Assembly (NCBI GenBank): GCA_003326195.1
Contig: LXQE01000096.1
Span: forward strand, 226,520-290,519
Reading direction: 5' to 3'
DNA: 64,000 nucleotides
Source of the DNA: Nostoc punctiforme NIES-2108
GTDB lineage: Bacteria; Cyanobacteriota; Cyanobacteriia; Cyanobacteriales; Nostocaceae
Shown here in pieces: positions 1-9,649 of the stretch. A model generated the notes under the pieces. The model searched no databases. It was not told where the DNA came from and was given only the letters and a program-made list of their open reading frames with translations. Numbering within the stretch: position 1 is the first letter of the stretch; every line of letters begins with the position of its first letter. The translations under genes were made by a program, and so were the position numbers.

Positions 1-1
1 G

Positions 2-622
2 GAGCAAGGATTTGTTGTAGACTACTGCGATAACGGTGATGACGGATATCTGCGGGCATTAGACAACGAATATGATGTGATTATACTCGACATTATGATG
101 CCGGGAAAAGATGGACTATTGATTCTAAAACTATTACGGCGGCAAGGTCGGAATGCTCCGGTGATTTTGTTGACGGCTCGGAATGAACTAGACGATCGCT
201 TGCAAGGGCTAAATTTGGGAGCGGATGACTATATCGCTAAACCGTTTTTTGTGGAAGAGTTAGCGGCTAGAATTCATGCAGTTGTGCGCCGGAGTGTAAG
301 CGAGCGCCAAAATCTACTTTGCGTTGGGCCGATCAAACTCGATCGCATCACTAGAGAAGTCACTTGCAATCAGCAGGCGATAGAACTCACCAGCCGCGAG
401 TTTAATCTTCTGGAATATCTGATGCGCTCTCCCGGAAGAGTTTTCACTCGTACCCAAATTTTGGAACACGTTTGGGGCTACGACTTTAACCCCAACACCA
501 ATGTTGTGGATGTTTGTATCCAGCGAATTCGTAAAAAGATTGATCCTATTGATGAAGTAGTTTGGATTGAAAGCATTCGAGGGGTTGGATATCGATTTCG
601 CAAACCAGATTCTTCATCATGA
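2..622 (+). CDS. OmpR/PhoB-family response regulator (5' end outside window)
   Basis: DNA-binding response regulator of a two-component system. The reading frame is open from base 2, so the start codon lies before the window; the ATG at 77 is internal, because it falls inside the receiver domain. The phospho-acceptor Asp is in ILDIMMPGKDG and the conserved Lys is in DDYIAKPF. The C-terminal half is a winged helix ending in the usual RIRKKID...IRGVGYRF pattern. The stop overlaps the next gene's start (ATGA, 619-622), so it is translationally coupled to the histidine kinase that presumably phosphorylates it. The stimulus cannot be read from the sequence. Confidence 0.93.
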   Translation, partial: EQGFVVDYCDNGDDGYLRALDNEYDVIILDIMMPGKDGLLILKLLRRQGRNAPVILLTARNELDDRLQGLNLGADDYIAKPFFVEELAARIHAVVRRSVSERQNLLCVGPIKLDRITREVTCNQQAIELTSREFNLLEYLMRSPGRVFTRTQILEHVWGYDFNPNTNVVDVCIQRIRKKIDPIDEVVWIESIRGVGYRFRKPDSSS

Positions 623-2154
623 AACTTCCTTCGTTTCGACTCCGCATTGCTCTGTTGTCTACGGCTCTAGCTGGAAGCACATTAGTCGGATTTGGCGCGG
701 TTTCCTGGTTTCAGATTTACAATGCTAAGATTAGCCGCCTGGATGCAGAACTATTAAATCACTTGATGCGGGCAACTCCGAACTTTCCTCCACGAGAGGA
801 ACCTCCCGTTGGTGCAGCGTCTCCCAGCAGAGAAAGCTTACGCGTAGGCGCAGCCCGCCGCAGGCATCGCTCGCGATGGCAGTTTTACGAAGATTCATTA
901 TCTTATACTTTCGGAACCAATACAAAAACCCCCGTCGCCCTGGTGGTGCTGGACGCAAATAACAATATACTTTATCAATCCAACTCCCTACCTACCGATC
1001 TTGAGGTGAATCGTCTGTTGCTGGCGCATCTCCAGTTGACACCTCTAGCATCACCCCCGAAGAGAGAATCACCACCTTTACCCTCTAATACAAATCCATC
1101 CTTCGAGCGGCCACCACTGATTCGGCCACGCCCACCTCAATTTGTTACAGAGAAGACGGCAATAACAGCCTGGCGGATTGGCGCAACTAAATCACCCAAT
1201 GCTCAGGTTGCCATTGCCGTTAGCTTGCAAGCCGTAGATCAAGAAATGGCTACCATTCGCAATATCTTCCTGGTTTCAATTCCGGGAGCGCTACTGCTGG
1301 TTGCGGTGGGGGCATGGTTGGTTTCTGGTGGTGCTTTGCGTCCCATCCGGCAATTAACAGGTGTAATTCAACAGGTAACTGTCAAAGGGCTAGATCAGCG
1401 GATTCCCATTGGGACAACTGATGTTGAATTTGTTGAACTGATTCAGGTGTTTAACCTGATGTTGTCACGCTTGGAACGTAGTTTTACCCAAGCTTCCCGT
1501 TTTAGTGGCGACGCGGCTCATGAACTGAAAACCCCACTAACTATTTTGCAAGGCGAACTAGAACGAACACTCCAACAGGTCGATCCCGGTAGTGAAGTAC
1601 AACAGCGCTTAAGCAACCTGTTAGATGAGGTGCGCCGCCTAAGTGGAATTATGCGGAAACTCTTGTTGCTATCTCTGGCAGACGCCGGAAAAATGAGCTT
1701 GTATCTGGTTGAAGTGGATATGTCTGAGTTGCTGATGGAGATGCTAGAAGATATAGAAATGCTAGCTCCCCAGTTGACAGTGGAAACTGACTTTATTGAT
1801 GGGTTGCGGGTAAAAGGCGATCGCGATCTTTTAATTCAAGTTTTGCAAAACCTATTTAGCAATGCGATCAAATACAATCTCGCCAACGGCTGGATACAAA
1901 TTCGCACTCATCAAACTCCAACGACTCTTCACATTACCATTGTCAATGCATCAAAAGATATTCCCCTAAGTGATCGCGATCGCATTTTTGACCGATTTTA
2001 TCGCGGCGATCCCTCACGTAACCGCAATGTAGAAGGAATCGGACTAGGACTGAGCCTAGCCCGAGAAATTGCCAGGGCACATCGTGGCAACCTTACTCTT
2101 GACTTAACATCTTCTGGTCAAACAGCATTCACCCTTACCTTACCGATGAAGTAA
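619..2154 (+). CDS. Sensor histidine kinase, partner of the upstream regulator
   Basis: Membrane histidine kinase of 511 aa. An N-terminal membrane segment (about residues 8-30) precedes a periplasmic region rich in Pro and Arg. A second membrane segment (about 212-232) is followed by HAMP, then a HisKA domain with phospho-His at residue 301 (DAAHELKTPL). The ATPase domain shows the N-box (NLFSNAIKYN) and G-boxes (DRIFDRFYRG, GIGLGLSLA). The overlap with the regulator indicates an operon and a cognate pair. Odd: residues about 67-87 of the sensor region are encoded by a palindromic dispersed repeat (about 815-885) that seems to have inserted in frame; it adds an Arg-rich stretch to the periplasmic loop. 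Signal unknown. Confidence 0.93.
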   Translation: MKLPSFRLRIALLSTALAGSTLVGFGAVSWFQIYNAKISRLDAELLNHLMRATPNFPPREEPPVGAASPSRESLRVGAARRRHRSRWQFYEDSLSYTFGTNTKTPVALVVLDANNNILYQSNSLPTDLEVNRLLLAHLQLTPLASPPKRESPPLPSNTNPSFERPPLIRPRPPQFVTEKTAITAWRIGATKSPNAQVAIAVSLQAVDQEMATIRNIFLVSIPGALLLVAVGAWLVSGGALRPIRQLTGVIQQVTVKGLDQRIPIGTTDVEFVELIQVFNLMLSRLERSFTQASRFSGDAAHELKTPLTILQGELERTLQQVDPGSEVQQRLSNLLDEVRRLSGIMRKLLLLSLADAGKMSLYLVEVDMSELLMEMLEDIEMLAPQLTVETDFIDGLRVKGDRDLLIQVLQNLFSNAIKYNLANGWIQIRTHQTPTTLHITIVNASKDIPLSDRDRIFDRFYRGDPSRNRNVEGIGLGLSLAREIARAHRGNLTLDLTSSGQTAFTLTLPMK

Positions 2155-2214
2155 TACCAATTAAAAAAAGAATGCAACACATAGATATCGTAAACATTTT
2201 TTGAATTGGTATTA
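2152..2214. terminator. Inverted repeat between convergent genes
   Basis: The left arm at 2152-2168 (TAATACCAATTAAAAAA) pairs with the right arm at 2197-2214, with one extra G, around a 28-base loop. A-run and T-run flank the stem on both strands, as expected for a bidirectional terminator between the kinase and the convergent 2241-4439 gene. TAATACCAATT-type arms are also a common dispersed repeat in such genomes. Confidence 0.55.
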
Positions 2215-2240
2215 GATTGAGCGATCGCTCGGTATTGATA

Positions 2241-4439
2241 TTAATTAAGTGGACGCAGAAGTGTAATTTTGCCCATGCCCGTCTCTTGGCTGAGTTGCGC
2301 CACGTAAAGATTTCCATTCGTGGGATTCTCAACCAAATCCAATGGACTTGGGTTAAAACCAGTAAAGCCACTAATAGCCGTTTGGGAATTTACAATATCC
2401 AAGTTTACGCCACCTGGTGTTAGCACAATGATGTCTTTCCCTAAACTGAAGCGTGTCACCAGCAGTTTGCCTTGCAGCTGACCACCTAAAGCATTACTAC
2501 GATATTCAATGATGCCATTAGGTGAAAAATGCTCTCCGAAATCGAAGGCAATACCCTTCCAATTCCGGTCAGGTAGAGTCCCAATGGGATATTCATTTAT
2601 CTGAACTGGGTCTGTACCAGATGTGGGATTTCCTCCACCCAACACCCACTCACAACGCTTCGGATTAGGATGACCATAATAACCATTTTTAACAATGCGA
2701 AACAGAAAGTCTCGCTGCGTGCCTAGACTGCTAAGTCCAGGTACAGATGGATTAGTATAAGCCCCATTAGTAACCTTATCAATCCGATTTTGGCAGGCAA
2801 GCGGTAGAGGGATAGGTGTATTTGGCGTATTGCCACCAGCCGCCGAACCATTTGTTGGCACGTACAACTGACCATTGGTATGCCAAACCAGATCGTAGCC
2901 ATTACGTATACCGCTAGCAAAGATAGTTACAGGCGCTCCCGGATTAAAGGGGTTATAAGTACCTCCATTATCTGTCTTAACGCTTAAAGGAGGTGAGGTG
3001 ATTTTGGACAGGTCAACTCGTAATACAGCAGCAGTTAACAACTGCTCAAGACGATTACTCCAGGCAGTGTTTGGTGCGCCTGTACTATTATTACTACCCT
3101 GCAATACATACAGCACGTTTGGCTCGTTGGGCTTGAACTCAATGCTATTGGTTAGATGATCCCGACTCGATCGCGGTAAATCAACCACATAGTCTTTTAC
3201 TATCTCTAGATTGGTGCCGCTTAAACGAGTAATTTTACCACTCCACTCTGGTGCATCAATAGTTCCATTCCAGTAGTAGTTATTTGTTACCCAGAGAATT
3301 AGGTTGCTGGCATTGGTTGATGAGGGATCAAAGTGCATACCAATGATCGTTCGATTACCACCATTTGCAGTCTGCAACGAGGAAATCGTTTGTGGCATAC
3401 CCAGAGTACCATCAGCATTGATCGGGAAACGCAAAATCTCACCTAGTAGGGTGGCAGCATAGAGTTTATTATCAGGCCCAATCAATACTGTGGTGTAAGA
3501 TTTAGCAGGTACATTCGCTAGTGAGATTTGCTCGAAAGTAATATTGCTTACTGGGTTCACAAAGGTACCTGTTGTGAAACTGATGCTATAGGGTAAGAAT
3601 GCAGCACCATTGCTATCTTGAACCCCGTCGGTGATTTGTAGCAAATATTTGGTATTGTTCTTGAGACGATTTATCGGAGACACTACAATCACATCTCCGC
3701 CACCAGAAGTATTGTAAGTAGCATTGACTTGCGTGTTAGTACTGCAATCAATCAGCTTGATAGTGGAGGCAGAAATAGTATTAACCGCAATCCCACTATT
3801 GGGAAGATTTAGGTCTGCTGTAATCGAGATATCTGGCGAGAGATTTGTCTGACCATCATTGGGATTGGTCGTTCTGATCGAGGGACGATTACCTGGTGCG
3901 ATCGCAATATAGTTGAGTTTGGTATTTTTACCACCTTTAGCATCAATGGTGAGCTTGCCGTCAACAACATTAACAATTCGGGTAACTGCGGCAAACTTTC
4001 TGGTTGCCGTTGGTACAAAGCCAGAAATAGCAGCCGTCCCTTCTATATTGATCTGGTGCTTACTATTTACAGTATTACTAGCATCACCGACGCTAACAGT
4101 CACATTGTAAGAACCATTAGATAGGGCATATTCCCAAGCAGCAGGTATCTTAACTGCTGTTCCCGAACTGCTAAGAGGATATTGCAGATGAATCAGTCTA
4201 TTGAGTCGTCGATCAATGCCACTTTGGTTGCGATCGCGTGTATTGAGTTGGATATCAAGGGGAGTGGGTGTACTATTGCCTAAGCTATCTTCACGCACCC
4301 AACCAAAGCCTCTCGTATCATTGTAGGCTTGACCGATATCTTTAATATACCCAGATGGTACAGGCGCGTCATTTGGTTGGAAAGCAATCCCTTGAACAAT
4401 TGCTAATACTAGTATTTGGGGTTTGATCTTGTAAATCAT
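2241..4439 (-). CDS. Malectin-like / Ig-like / glucose-sorbosone-type beta-propeller protein
   Basis: Probably an exported or surface carbohydrate-related protein of 732 aa. Residues about 20-180 resemble a malectin-type carbohydrate-binding module (FQPNDAPVPSGYIKDIGQAY, then IEGTAAISGF). Residues about 185-295 form a Big_5/SbsA-type Ig-like domain (TNPNDGQTNLSPD). Residues about 300-732 have the repeated-strand pattern of PQQ/glucose-sorbosone dehydrogenase propellers (LIGPDNKLYAATLLGEILRF; GIRNGYDLVWHTNGQLYVPTN). The first 20 residues are weakly hydrophobic and not a clear signal peptide, and no ribosome site precedes the ATG. The 5' end may therefore be eroded or mis-started. Enzymatic activity is not demonstrated by anything visible. 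Confidence 0.75.
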   Translation of the reverse strand: MIYKIKPQILVLAIVQGIAFQPNDAPVPSGYIKDIGQAYNDTRGFGWVREDSLGNSTPTPLDIQLNTRDRNQSGIDRRLNRLIHLQYPLSSSGTAVKIPAAWEYALSNGSYNVTVSVGDASNTVNSKHQINIEGTAAISGFVPTATRKFAAVTRIVNVVDGKLTIDAKGGKNTKLNYIAIAPGNRPSIRTTNPNDGQTNLSPDISITADLNLPNSGIAVNTISASTIKLIDCSTNTQVNATYNTSGGGDVIVVSPINRLKNNTKYLLQITDGVQDSNGAAFLPYSISFTTGTFVNPVSNITFEQISLANVPAKSYTTVLIGPDNKLYAATLLGEILRFPINADGTLGMPQTISSLQTANGGNRTIIGMHFDPSSTNASNLILWVTNNYYWNGTIDAPEWSGKITRLSGTNLEIVKDYVVDLPRSSRDHLTNSIEFKPNEPNVLYVLQGSNNSTGAPNTAWSNRLEQLLTAAVLRVDLSKITSPPLSVKTDNGGTYNPFNPGAPVTIFASGIRNGYDLVWHTNGQLYVPTNGSAAGGNTPNTPIPLPLACQNRIDKVTNGAYTNPSVPGLSSLGTQRDFLFRIVKNGYYGHPNPKRCEWVLGGGNPTSGTDPVQINEYPIGTLPDRNWKGIAFDFGEHFSPNGIIEYRSNALGGQLQGKLLVTRFSLGKDIIVLTPGGVNLDIVNSQTAISGFTGFNPSPLDLVENPTNGNLYVAQLSQETGMGKITLLRPLN

Positions 4440-4874
4440 AGTATGCCTTGCCGTTGTGTTCGTAGTTGATACGTGAGTAGTCCATTAACATTGACCAAGT
4501 ATCTGCAATGATGATTTCTGGCAATCCTTCACTGGCTAGAAACGAACGTAATGACCGCAAGTCTCAGGGAACACATTTCTCTAGACTGTGTAAAAATTAT
4601 TTAGTAAATACTTGAAATTACATAAATACTGAACTTCTTTGTTAAGAGAATTATAAAGGAACTTTCTAATTCCTCAAGTTGGTATAGTATTTTTACGTAA
4701 ACAGCAATAAATCTTCAAAATTATTACCGTAAACCAATCTTTAATTAGTGCTGGCAGAGTTGATATTTTGATTCACTCATCTATCTGAGGGCGGATTATG
4801 CATCGATTAACCTAATTACCAAACAAATCAGGTTTATTTATAAGTACGCTACTGGGTGGGTTATTAGTTTACGA
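4440..4874. other. Intergenic region, AT-rich
   Basis: Spacer between priA (3' end) and the 5' end of the malectin/propeller gene. The first 120 bases are open on the minus strand (a 63-codon frame from 4560) but match nothing I recognise. The rest is AT-rich with no clear gene, hairpin or repeat. The promoter of the 2241-4439 gene should lie here. Confidence 0.4.
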
Positions 4875-7508
4875 TTACATAATATTAATCGGGTCTACAT
4901 CAATAGTTAAACTTACAGACGAAGGACAAAGCGATCGCACTTCTTCCCAATCTGGTAATCGCGGTAAGGCATCTGGGGCAAATTTAATCAATATCTGCCA
5001 GCGATAACGATTAGCTACTCGTAAAATACTCGCTGGTGCTGGGCCCAATATCTCGAATTCTTCTTCTGTACTCAAGACTGTAGCAATAACTTGCGCTGTA
5101 TTTTGCACTTGAATCGGGTCGAGACTACTTAAACGCAACAAAATTAACCGCCCATAAGGAGGATAATTGAGTGCTTGGCGTTGTTCTAATTCAGCTTGAG
5201 AGAAAGACTGATAATCGTGCGATCGCACTGCTGCAATTACCTGATGCTCTGTAGTATAAGTCTGCACAATTACTCTACCCGGATCTTCACCTCTACCGGC
5301 ACGTCCAGCGACTTGAGTCAAGGTTTGAAACGCTCGTTCACTGGCACGATAATCTGATAAATTTAGCAATCCATCGGCGGCGACAACGCCCACAAGTGTC
5401 ACCTGTGGTAAATCCAAACCTTTGGTGAGCATTTGCGTACCGACTAACAAATCTGCTTCGCCGTTGGCAAACTGAGTGAGTAGGGTACGATGTGAGCCTT
5501 TGTTGCGAGTGGTATCGCTATCAAAACGAATCAAGCGCAACTCTGGGAACTGTCGCGCGAGTTCCTGCGTTACCCGTTGAGTACCGCTACCAAAAAATTT
5601 CAGGTAAGGGGAACTACAATCAGGGCAGAATTTGGGGTGCGATCGCGCATAATTACAATAATGACACCGCAATAATTCCGGCGCTTTTTCTTCAGTGTGG
5701 TGATATGCCAATGACACATCACAGTGCGGACATTCCAACACATATCCACAACTGCGGCAAGAAACAAAAGTACTGTGTCCCCGGCGATGGATAAATAAAA
5801 TTCCCTGTTGTTTTCTTTCTTGCAACTCTTGCAAAGCTGCTTGCAGCGATCTACTAAATATAGAACGATTTCCCTGTTGCAACTCTTGCCGCATATCGAC
5901 AATTTCCACAGGCGGTAAAGGGCGAGAGTTGATGCGCTCAGGCAAACTTAAATAATGAGTGCTGTTAGCGGTAGCGGGGCGTTTAGCCCGTGCTGAGTTA
6001 GGAGTGAGGAGTGAGGAGTGAGGAGTGAGGAGTGAGGAGTGAAGAGTTAGGAATTCTCCCCCTGCCCCCTGCCCCCTGCCCCCTACCCCCTGCCCCCTGA
6101 CGCTTACCCAAGTTTCCAACGAAGGCGTTGCAGAACCCAATACCAAGGGGCAATTTTCTAATTCGGCTCGCCACTGGGCAACGGTGCGGGCGTGGTAGGT
6201 GGGTATAGGGGAATCTTGTTTAAAGCTGCTATCGTGTTCTTCATCTAAAATAATTAAACCCAAGTTGGGTAAAGGGGCGAAAACGGCACTGCGAGTACCA
6301 ATGACAACTTGGGGTTCTCCCGTGAGCATAAGCCGCCAAGTGTCGTAACGTTCACCATCTGAGAGAGCGCTGTGATAAACGCTGACTTTATTACCAAAAC
6401 GGGCGCGAAAACGATCGGTTAACTGCGGTGTGAGTCCAATTTCTGGAACTAAAACCAGGGCAGATTTACCTTGATTCAGGAGAGGTGCGATCGCTTGCAA
6501 ATATACTTCGGTTTTTCCTGAACCTGTCACCCCATGCAATAAAACGTGAGCAAATCCATCTAGTGTTTGGATTGTGGCTAAGGCGCTAGCTTGAGCTGTA
6601 GTTAAAGATTTAGCACCATCCCCTACTAAAGTTGGGCCTTGTTCAGTTCGCAATACTTCCCGTTCTTCAACAACGATGTAACCCTTTTGTGTCAGCGTCT
6701 TGAGAATAGAAGAACTAGCATTGCAAATTTGCAGTAATTCATTTTGCCACAACTCCCCACCCTGTCGCCGCAGCACTTCTAAAATCTCTCGTTGGCGAGT
6801 AGTTAACTCTTGGTCAATTGTACCTGTGAGCGTAACTGCTTTTTGTAACTTTGGTCGAGTTAGTCGCGGCGGTTCTAAATAACTTTCTACTAAACCAAAT
6901 CGCAATAACTCCCGAATTCCCCGATAAGCAGATTTGACTTTTTGTTGAAGGTAGACAAAACTATAGTCCCCCGCCGGCTGCCCTTGCAAAAGTTCCCAAA
7001 TTTGCCGCGCAGTCGGAGTCAAAAAAGCCAAAGGCTCGGCAGATCCCAGTAAATAACGACTCCCCCCTGCCCCTCTGCTTCCAACCAGGCGGATACGACG
7101 CTGCGATCGCCCCAGCAACCCTGGCGGTAGAGCTACCCGGATCACTTGAATCAGCGGCGTATAGTAATATGCAGCAACTCGGTTGAGTAATTCCCAATAA
7201 GCACTTGGGAAAAATCCAACGCTGACTATATCTTCTACTTCCCGGATTTTTTCTGGTGGTAAATCGATATTTGGTTGTGCCAGTAATCGAATCGCGATCG
7301 CTCCTAATTGTTGCGCCCCAAATGGCACGCTTAAAATATCCCCTGGTTTTATTTCTAACTGGGCTGGCAATCGATAAGTAAATAGTCCTGTACTTCCTGG
7401 ACAGTCTACCAATACTTCAACCCACCGATTAACAGTTTCACTTGACTGGTATGACTCACTCGGTTCACTCACCACTAAAGGAGATAAATTTATGTCATTA
7501 ATATACAT
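4875..7508 (-). CDS. priA: Primosomal protein N' (replication restart helicase PriA)
   Basis: 3'-to-5' helicase that reloads the replisome at stalled forks. The 877 aa include an N-terminal DNA-binding domain, Walker A at about residue 326 (GVTGSGKTE), DEEH Walker B at about 421, motif III GSATPSLETW, and the paired zinc-binding cysteines from about residue 584 (CRSCGYVLECPHC, then CHYCNY and CPDC). Helicase motifs V and VI follow (GTQMLTKGLD, QVAGRAGRG). It is longer than usual because residues about 464-504, just after motif III, are a low-complexity insert encoded by short tandem repeats (see the repeat entry). The frame stays open, so the protein is probably functional. It stands alone, with no operon partner. 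Confidence 0.96.
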   Translation of the reverse strand: MYINDINLSPLVVSEPSESYQSSETVNRWVEVLVDCPGSTGLFTYRLPAQLEIKPGDILSVPFGAQQLGAIAIRLLAQPNIDLPPEKIREVEDIVSVGFFPSAYWELLNRVAAYYYTPLIQVIRVALPPGLLGRSQRRIRLVGSRGAGGSRYLLGSAEPLAFLTPTARQIWELLQGQPAGDYSFVYLQQKVKSAYRGIRELLRFGLVESYLEPPRLTRPKLQKAVTLTGTIDQELTTRQREILEVLRRQGGELWQNELLQICNASSSILKTLTQKGYIVVEEREVLRTEQGPTLVGDGAKSLTTAQASALATIQTLDGFAHVLLHGVTGSGKTEVYLQAIAPLLNQGKSALVLVPEIGLTPQLTDRFRARFGNKVSVYHSALSDGERYDTWRLMLTGEPQVVIGTRSAVFAPLPNLGLIILDEEHDSSFKQDSPIPTYHARTVAQWRAELENCPLVLGSATPSLETWVSVRGQGVGGRGQGAGGEFLTLHSSLLTPHSSLLTPNSARAKRPATANSTHYLSLPERINSRPLPPVEIVDMRQELQQGNRSIFSRSLQAALQELQERKQQGILFIHRRGHSTFVSCRSCGYVLECPHCDVSLAYHHTEEKAPELLRCHYCNYARSHPKFCPDCSSPYLKFFGSGTQRVTQELARQFPELRLIRFDSDTTRNKGSHRTLLTQFANGEADLLVGTQMLTKGLDLPQVTLVGVVAADGLLNLSDYRASERAFQTLTQVAGRAGRGEDPGRVIVQTYTTEHQVIAAVRSHDYQSFSQAELEQRQALNYPPYGRLILLRLSSLDPIQVQNTAQVIATVLSTEEEFEILGPAPASILRVANRYRWQILIKFAPDALPRLPDWEEVRSLCPSSVSLTIDVDPINIM
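5997..6103. repeat. Short tandem repeats inside priA
   Basis: Two adjacent arrays: a GAGTGAG-type 7-10-base unit repeated about six times (from about 5997 to 6050) and CCCCCTG units repeated about five times (6058-6100). They resemble the heptanucleotide tandem repeats (STRR) known from heterocystous cyanobacteria, but sit inside a coding region without breaking the frame. Confidence 0.8.
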
Positions 7509-8310
7509 ACTTGCGGATTTTATAATTAAATATTTTCCTCACATAGCTGGTCAAAATCAACCTAGCTAGCTAAATTTTAGTTTTTCGCTTTCTTAAATTT
7601 AAATGGTATTTCTCAATACTGTTATTCTTCATAATACTTGATAATTTTCCTCTTATGTAATCTACTAGACAAATTCGTATCAACTATATATGCAATAAAT
7701 ATTTGGTGCCCACTATACAAATAAAAGCATGTCGGCTATTGCTGCAACAGTTGCTCTATCTACTAAATATGGAGTAGCCTTTTTCCGCCTATCGGTAGAT
7801 ATTCAACCCTTTCTGTATATGAGATGCTTTTATACAAAGTAAGATCGGATCAAAATTAAGCTGCTACTCTTGTAATTTGTATCATATAGGTAACTTGAAA
7901 TCAAATCAGGAATGCGTAAAGCCATTAGTAGGTCTTCCTTTTATAGATTGGTCTCCAGCGCCTCAAGCATTATAAGTATTTAGAAAAATATATGAAAGTT
8001 TAAGAAATTTGGATGATTAGCTGGAATTTTTATATTTGTTAAGGTTGAGAAAGTTTGAGGGGGGTTTGACATATTTGATAATTCAGAAAAAAATGAAGAA
8101 TATATCTGTTGGGAATCTAAGAAAAAAGTTTTGCTGGGTGCTAAGGTAAGTTTCGTTATAGGTTGTATATAACTGTAACCTATAGATACTAGGTAGATGC
8201 CGATTTTTATTTCTATAGACAAATTGCATCAGCCTATATTTCGCTATTCTTTACGGGTGCATCGTCCATTAGGGAAAACTACCAAGCCTCAAACGAGTAG
8301 GTGTAAATAA
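7509..8310. other. Long AT-rich upstream region of sigma factor and priA
   Basis: About 800 bases between divergent priA and the group 2 sigma gene. I find no credible gene, tRNA, tandem array or strong hairpin. It must contain the two divergent promoters; its length and AT-richness suggest a regulated promoter for the sigma gene, but no specific operator can be identified. Confidence 0.4.
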
Positions 8311-9486
8311 ATGATGTACCAAACAAAGCAACAATCCCTAAAGGAAAATATGAATATTGTTGAATTGGGAAAAATGGAAAGACTGGAGAATGCTGCTGAT
8401 ATCGAAGAACCATCGCTCGATAGTTTAAATGCAGTGGCAGAAGAAGAATCTCCAATTGTAGTTGAAAATCTGGAATCAGACGAACGCGATGGCGATGACA
8501 TGGCGGCGGCTCGTCCTTCGGGATACAACAAAACCGAACATGATGATGCTGTCGGCGCATTTTTTAAAGAAATGGCGCGTTATCCGCTTTTAAAAGCTGA
8601 TGAAGAAGTAGAGTTAGCGCGGCGAGTCAGGTTTCTAGAGGAATTTAGAGAAATACAAGCGGCTTTAGGGTTAAAACTGGAACATGAAGCCAGCAAATTA
8701 GAAGTGGCTTCCGAGTTAGGAATGACGGAAAAGCAACTAGAAAGTCGCTTGTATCAAGGGAGAGTAGCGAAACGCAAAATGATTCGCTCGAACTTGAGAT
8801 TGGTAGTTTCTATTGCTAAACGATACTTGAATCGGGGAGTGCCTTTTCTGGATTTAATTCAGGAAGGAGCGATGGGTTTAAATCGCGCTACAGAAAAGTT
8901 TGATCCCGATAAAGGATATAAGTTTTCTACTTACGCCTATTGGTGGATTAGACAAGCGATTACTAGAGCGATAGCTAACGATGCGCGCACAATTCGGCTA
9001 CCGATTCATATTGTTGAAAAGCTGAACAAGCTAAAAAAAGCTCAACGGGAACTCAAACAAAAACTCTGTCGTAATCCTACCGAAGGAGAAATGGCAGAAT
9101 ATTTAGAGATTAGTGTGCAACAACTACGCCAGCTACAACAGCTACGGCGACAAGCACTTTCTCTCAACCACCGCGTCGGTAAAGAAGAAGACACGGAATT
9201 GATGGATTTGCTAGAAGATGAAGATAACTTGTCTCCAGAAGCAAAAATGAATGAAAACATGATGCGTCAGGAGATTTGGGAAGTCTTGGGTGATGTGTTA
9301 ACTCCACGAGAGAAAGATGTGATTTCTCTGCGTTATGGTTTGACAAGCAGCGAACCATGTACCTTAGAAGAGGTTGGCAATATGTTCAATCTTTCTCGTG
9401 AGCGAGTGCGTCAAATTCAAAGCAAAGCCATGCGGAAATTGCGTCGTCCTCACATAGCCAAACGCTTAAAAGGTTGGTTAATTTAA
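8311..9486 (+). CDS. Group 2 sigma-70 factor (RpoD-like)
   Basis: Non-essential, RpoD-related sigma factor of 391 aa that redirects RNA polymerase under stress or nutrient change. Region 1.2 starts near residue 84 (FFKEMARYPLL). Region 2 covers about 158-225 (NLRLVVSIAKRYLNRGVPF, then STYAYWWIRQAITRAI). Region 3 follows, and region 4 has the helix-turn-helix TLEEVGNMFNLSRERVRQIQ near 350-370. The acidic N-terminal 75 residues are variable and lack the full region 1.1 of primary sigma factors. The region 2 stretch DLIQEGAMGLNRATEKFD departs slightly from the usual GSLGLIRA. Which SigB-E type it is cannot be settled by eye. The start may be 8311 or the ATG at 8350. Confidence 0.92.
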   Translation: MMYQTKQQSLKENMNIVELGKMERLENAADIEEPSLDSLNAVAEEESPIVVENLESDERDGDDMAAARPSGYNKTEHDDAVGAFFKEMARYPLLKADEEVELARRVRFLEEFREIQAALGLKLEHEASKLEVASELGMTEKQLESRLYQGRVAKRKMIRSNLRLVVSIAKRYLNRGVPFLDLIQEGAMGLNRATEKFDPDKGYKFSTYAYWWIRQAITRAIANDARTIRLPIHIVEKLNKLKKAQRELKQKLCRNPTEGEMAEYLEISVQQLRQLQQLRRQALSLNHRVGKEEDTELMDLLEDEDNLSPEAKMNENMMRQEIWEVLGDVLTPREKDVISLRYGLTSSEPCTLEEVGNMFNLSRERVRQIQSKAMRKLRRPHIAKRLKGWLI

Positions 9487-9649
9487 CTACATTGCTCAAG
9501 ATAGAGATGCAATCTGGAACTTAATTAGCTTTGCAATTCGCAAAAATCGGGCGTTTTGTAGCGTTTTTCGGCTCTTGTTTCGTTGATACTCAAAAAAAAT
9601 TGCCCAGTTGCCTATAGACTATGGACTATAAACTATGGACTATAGACTA

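Noticed and set aside
4369..4560. 63-codon minus-strand frame upstream of the malectin/propeller gene
   Set aside because: No recognisable family, and it overlaps the start of the next gene; it may be a relic, but I cannot support it.
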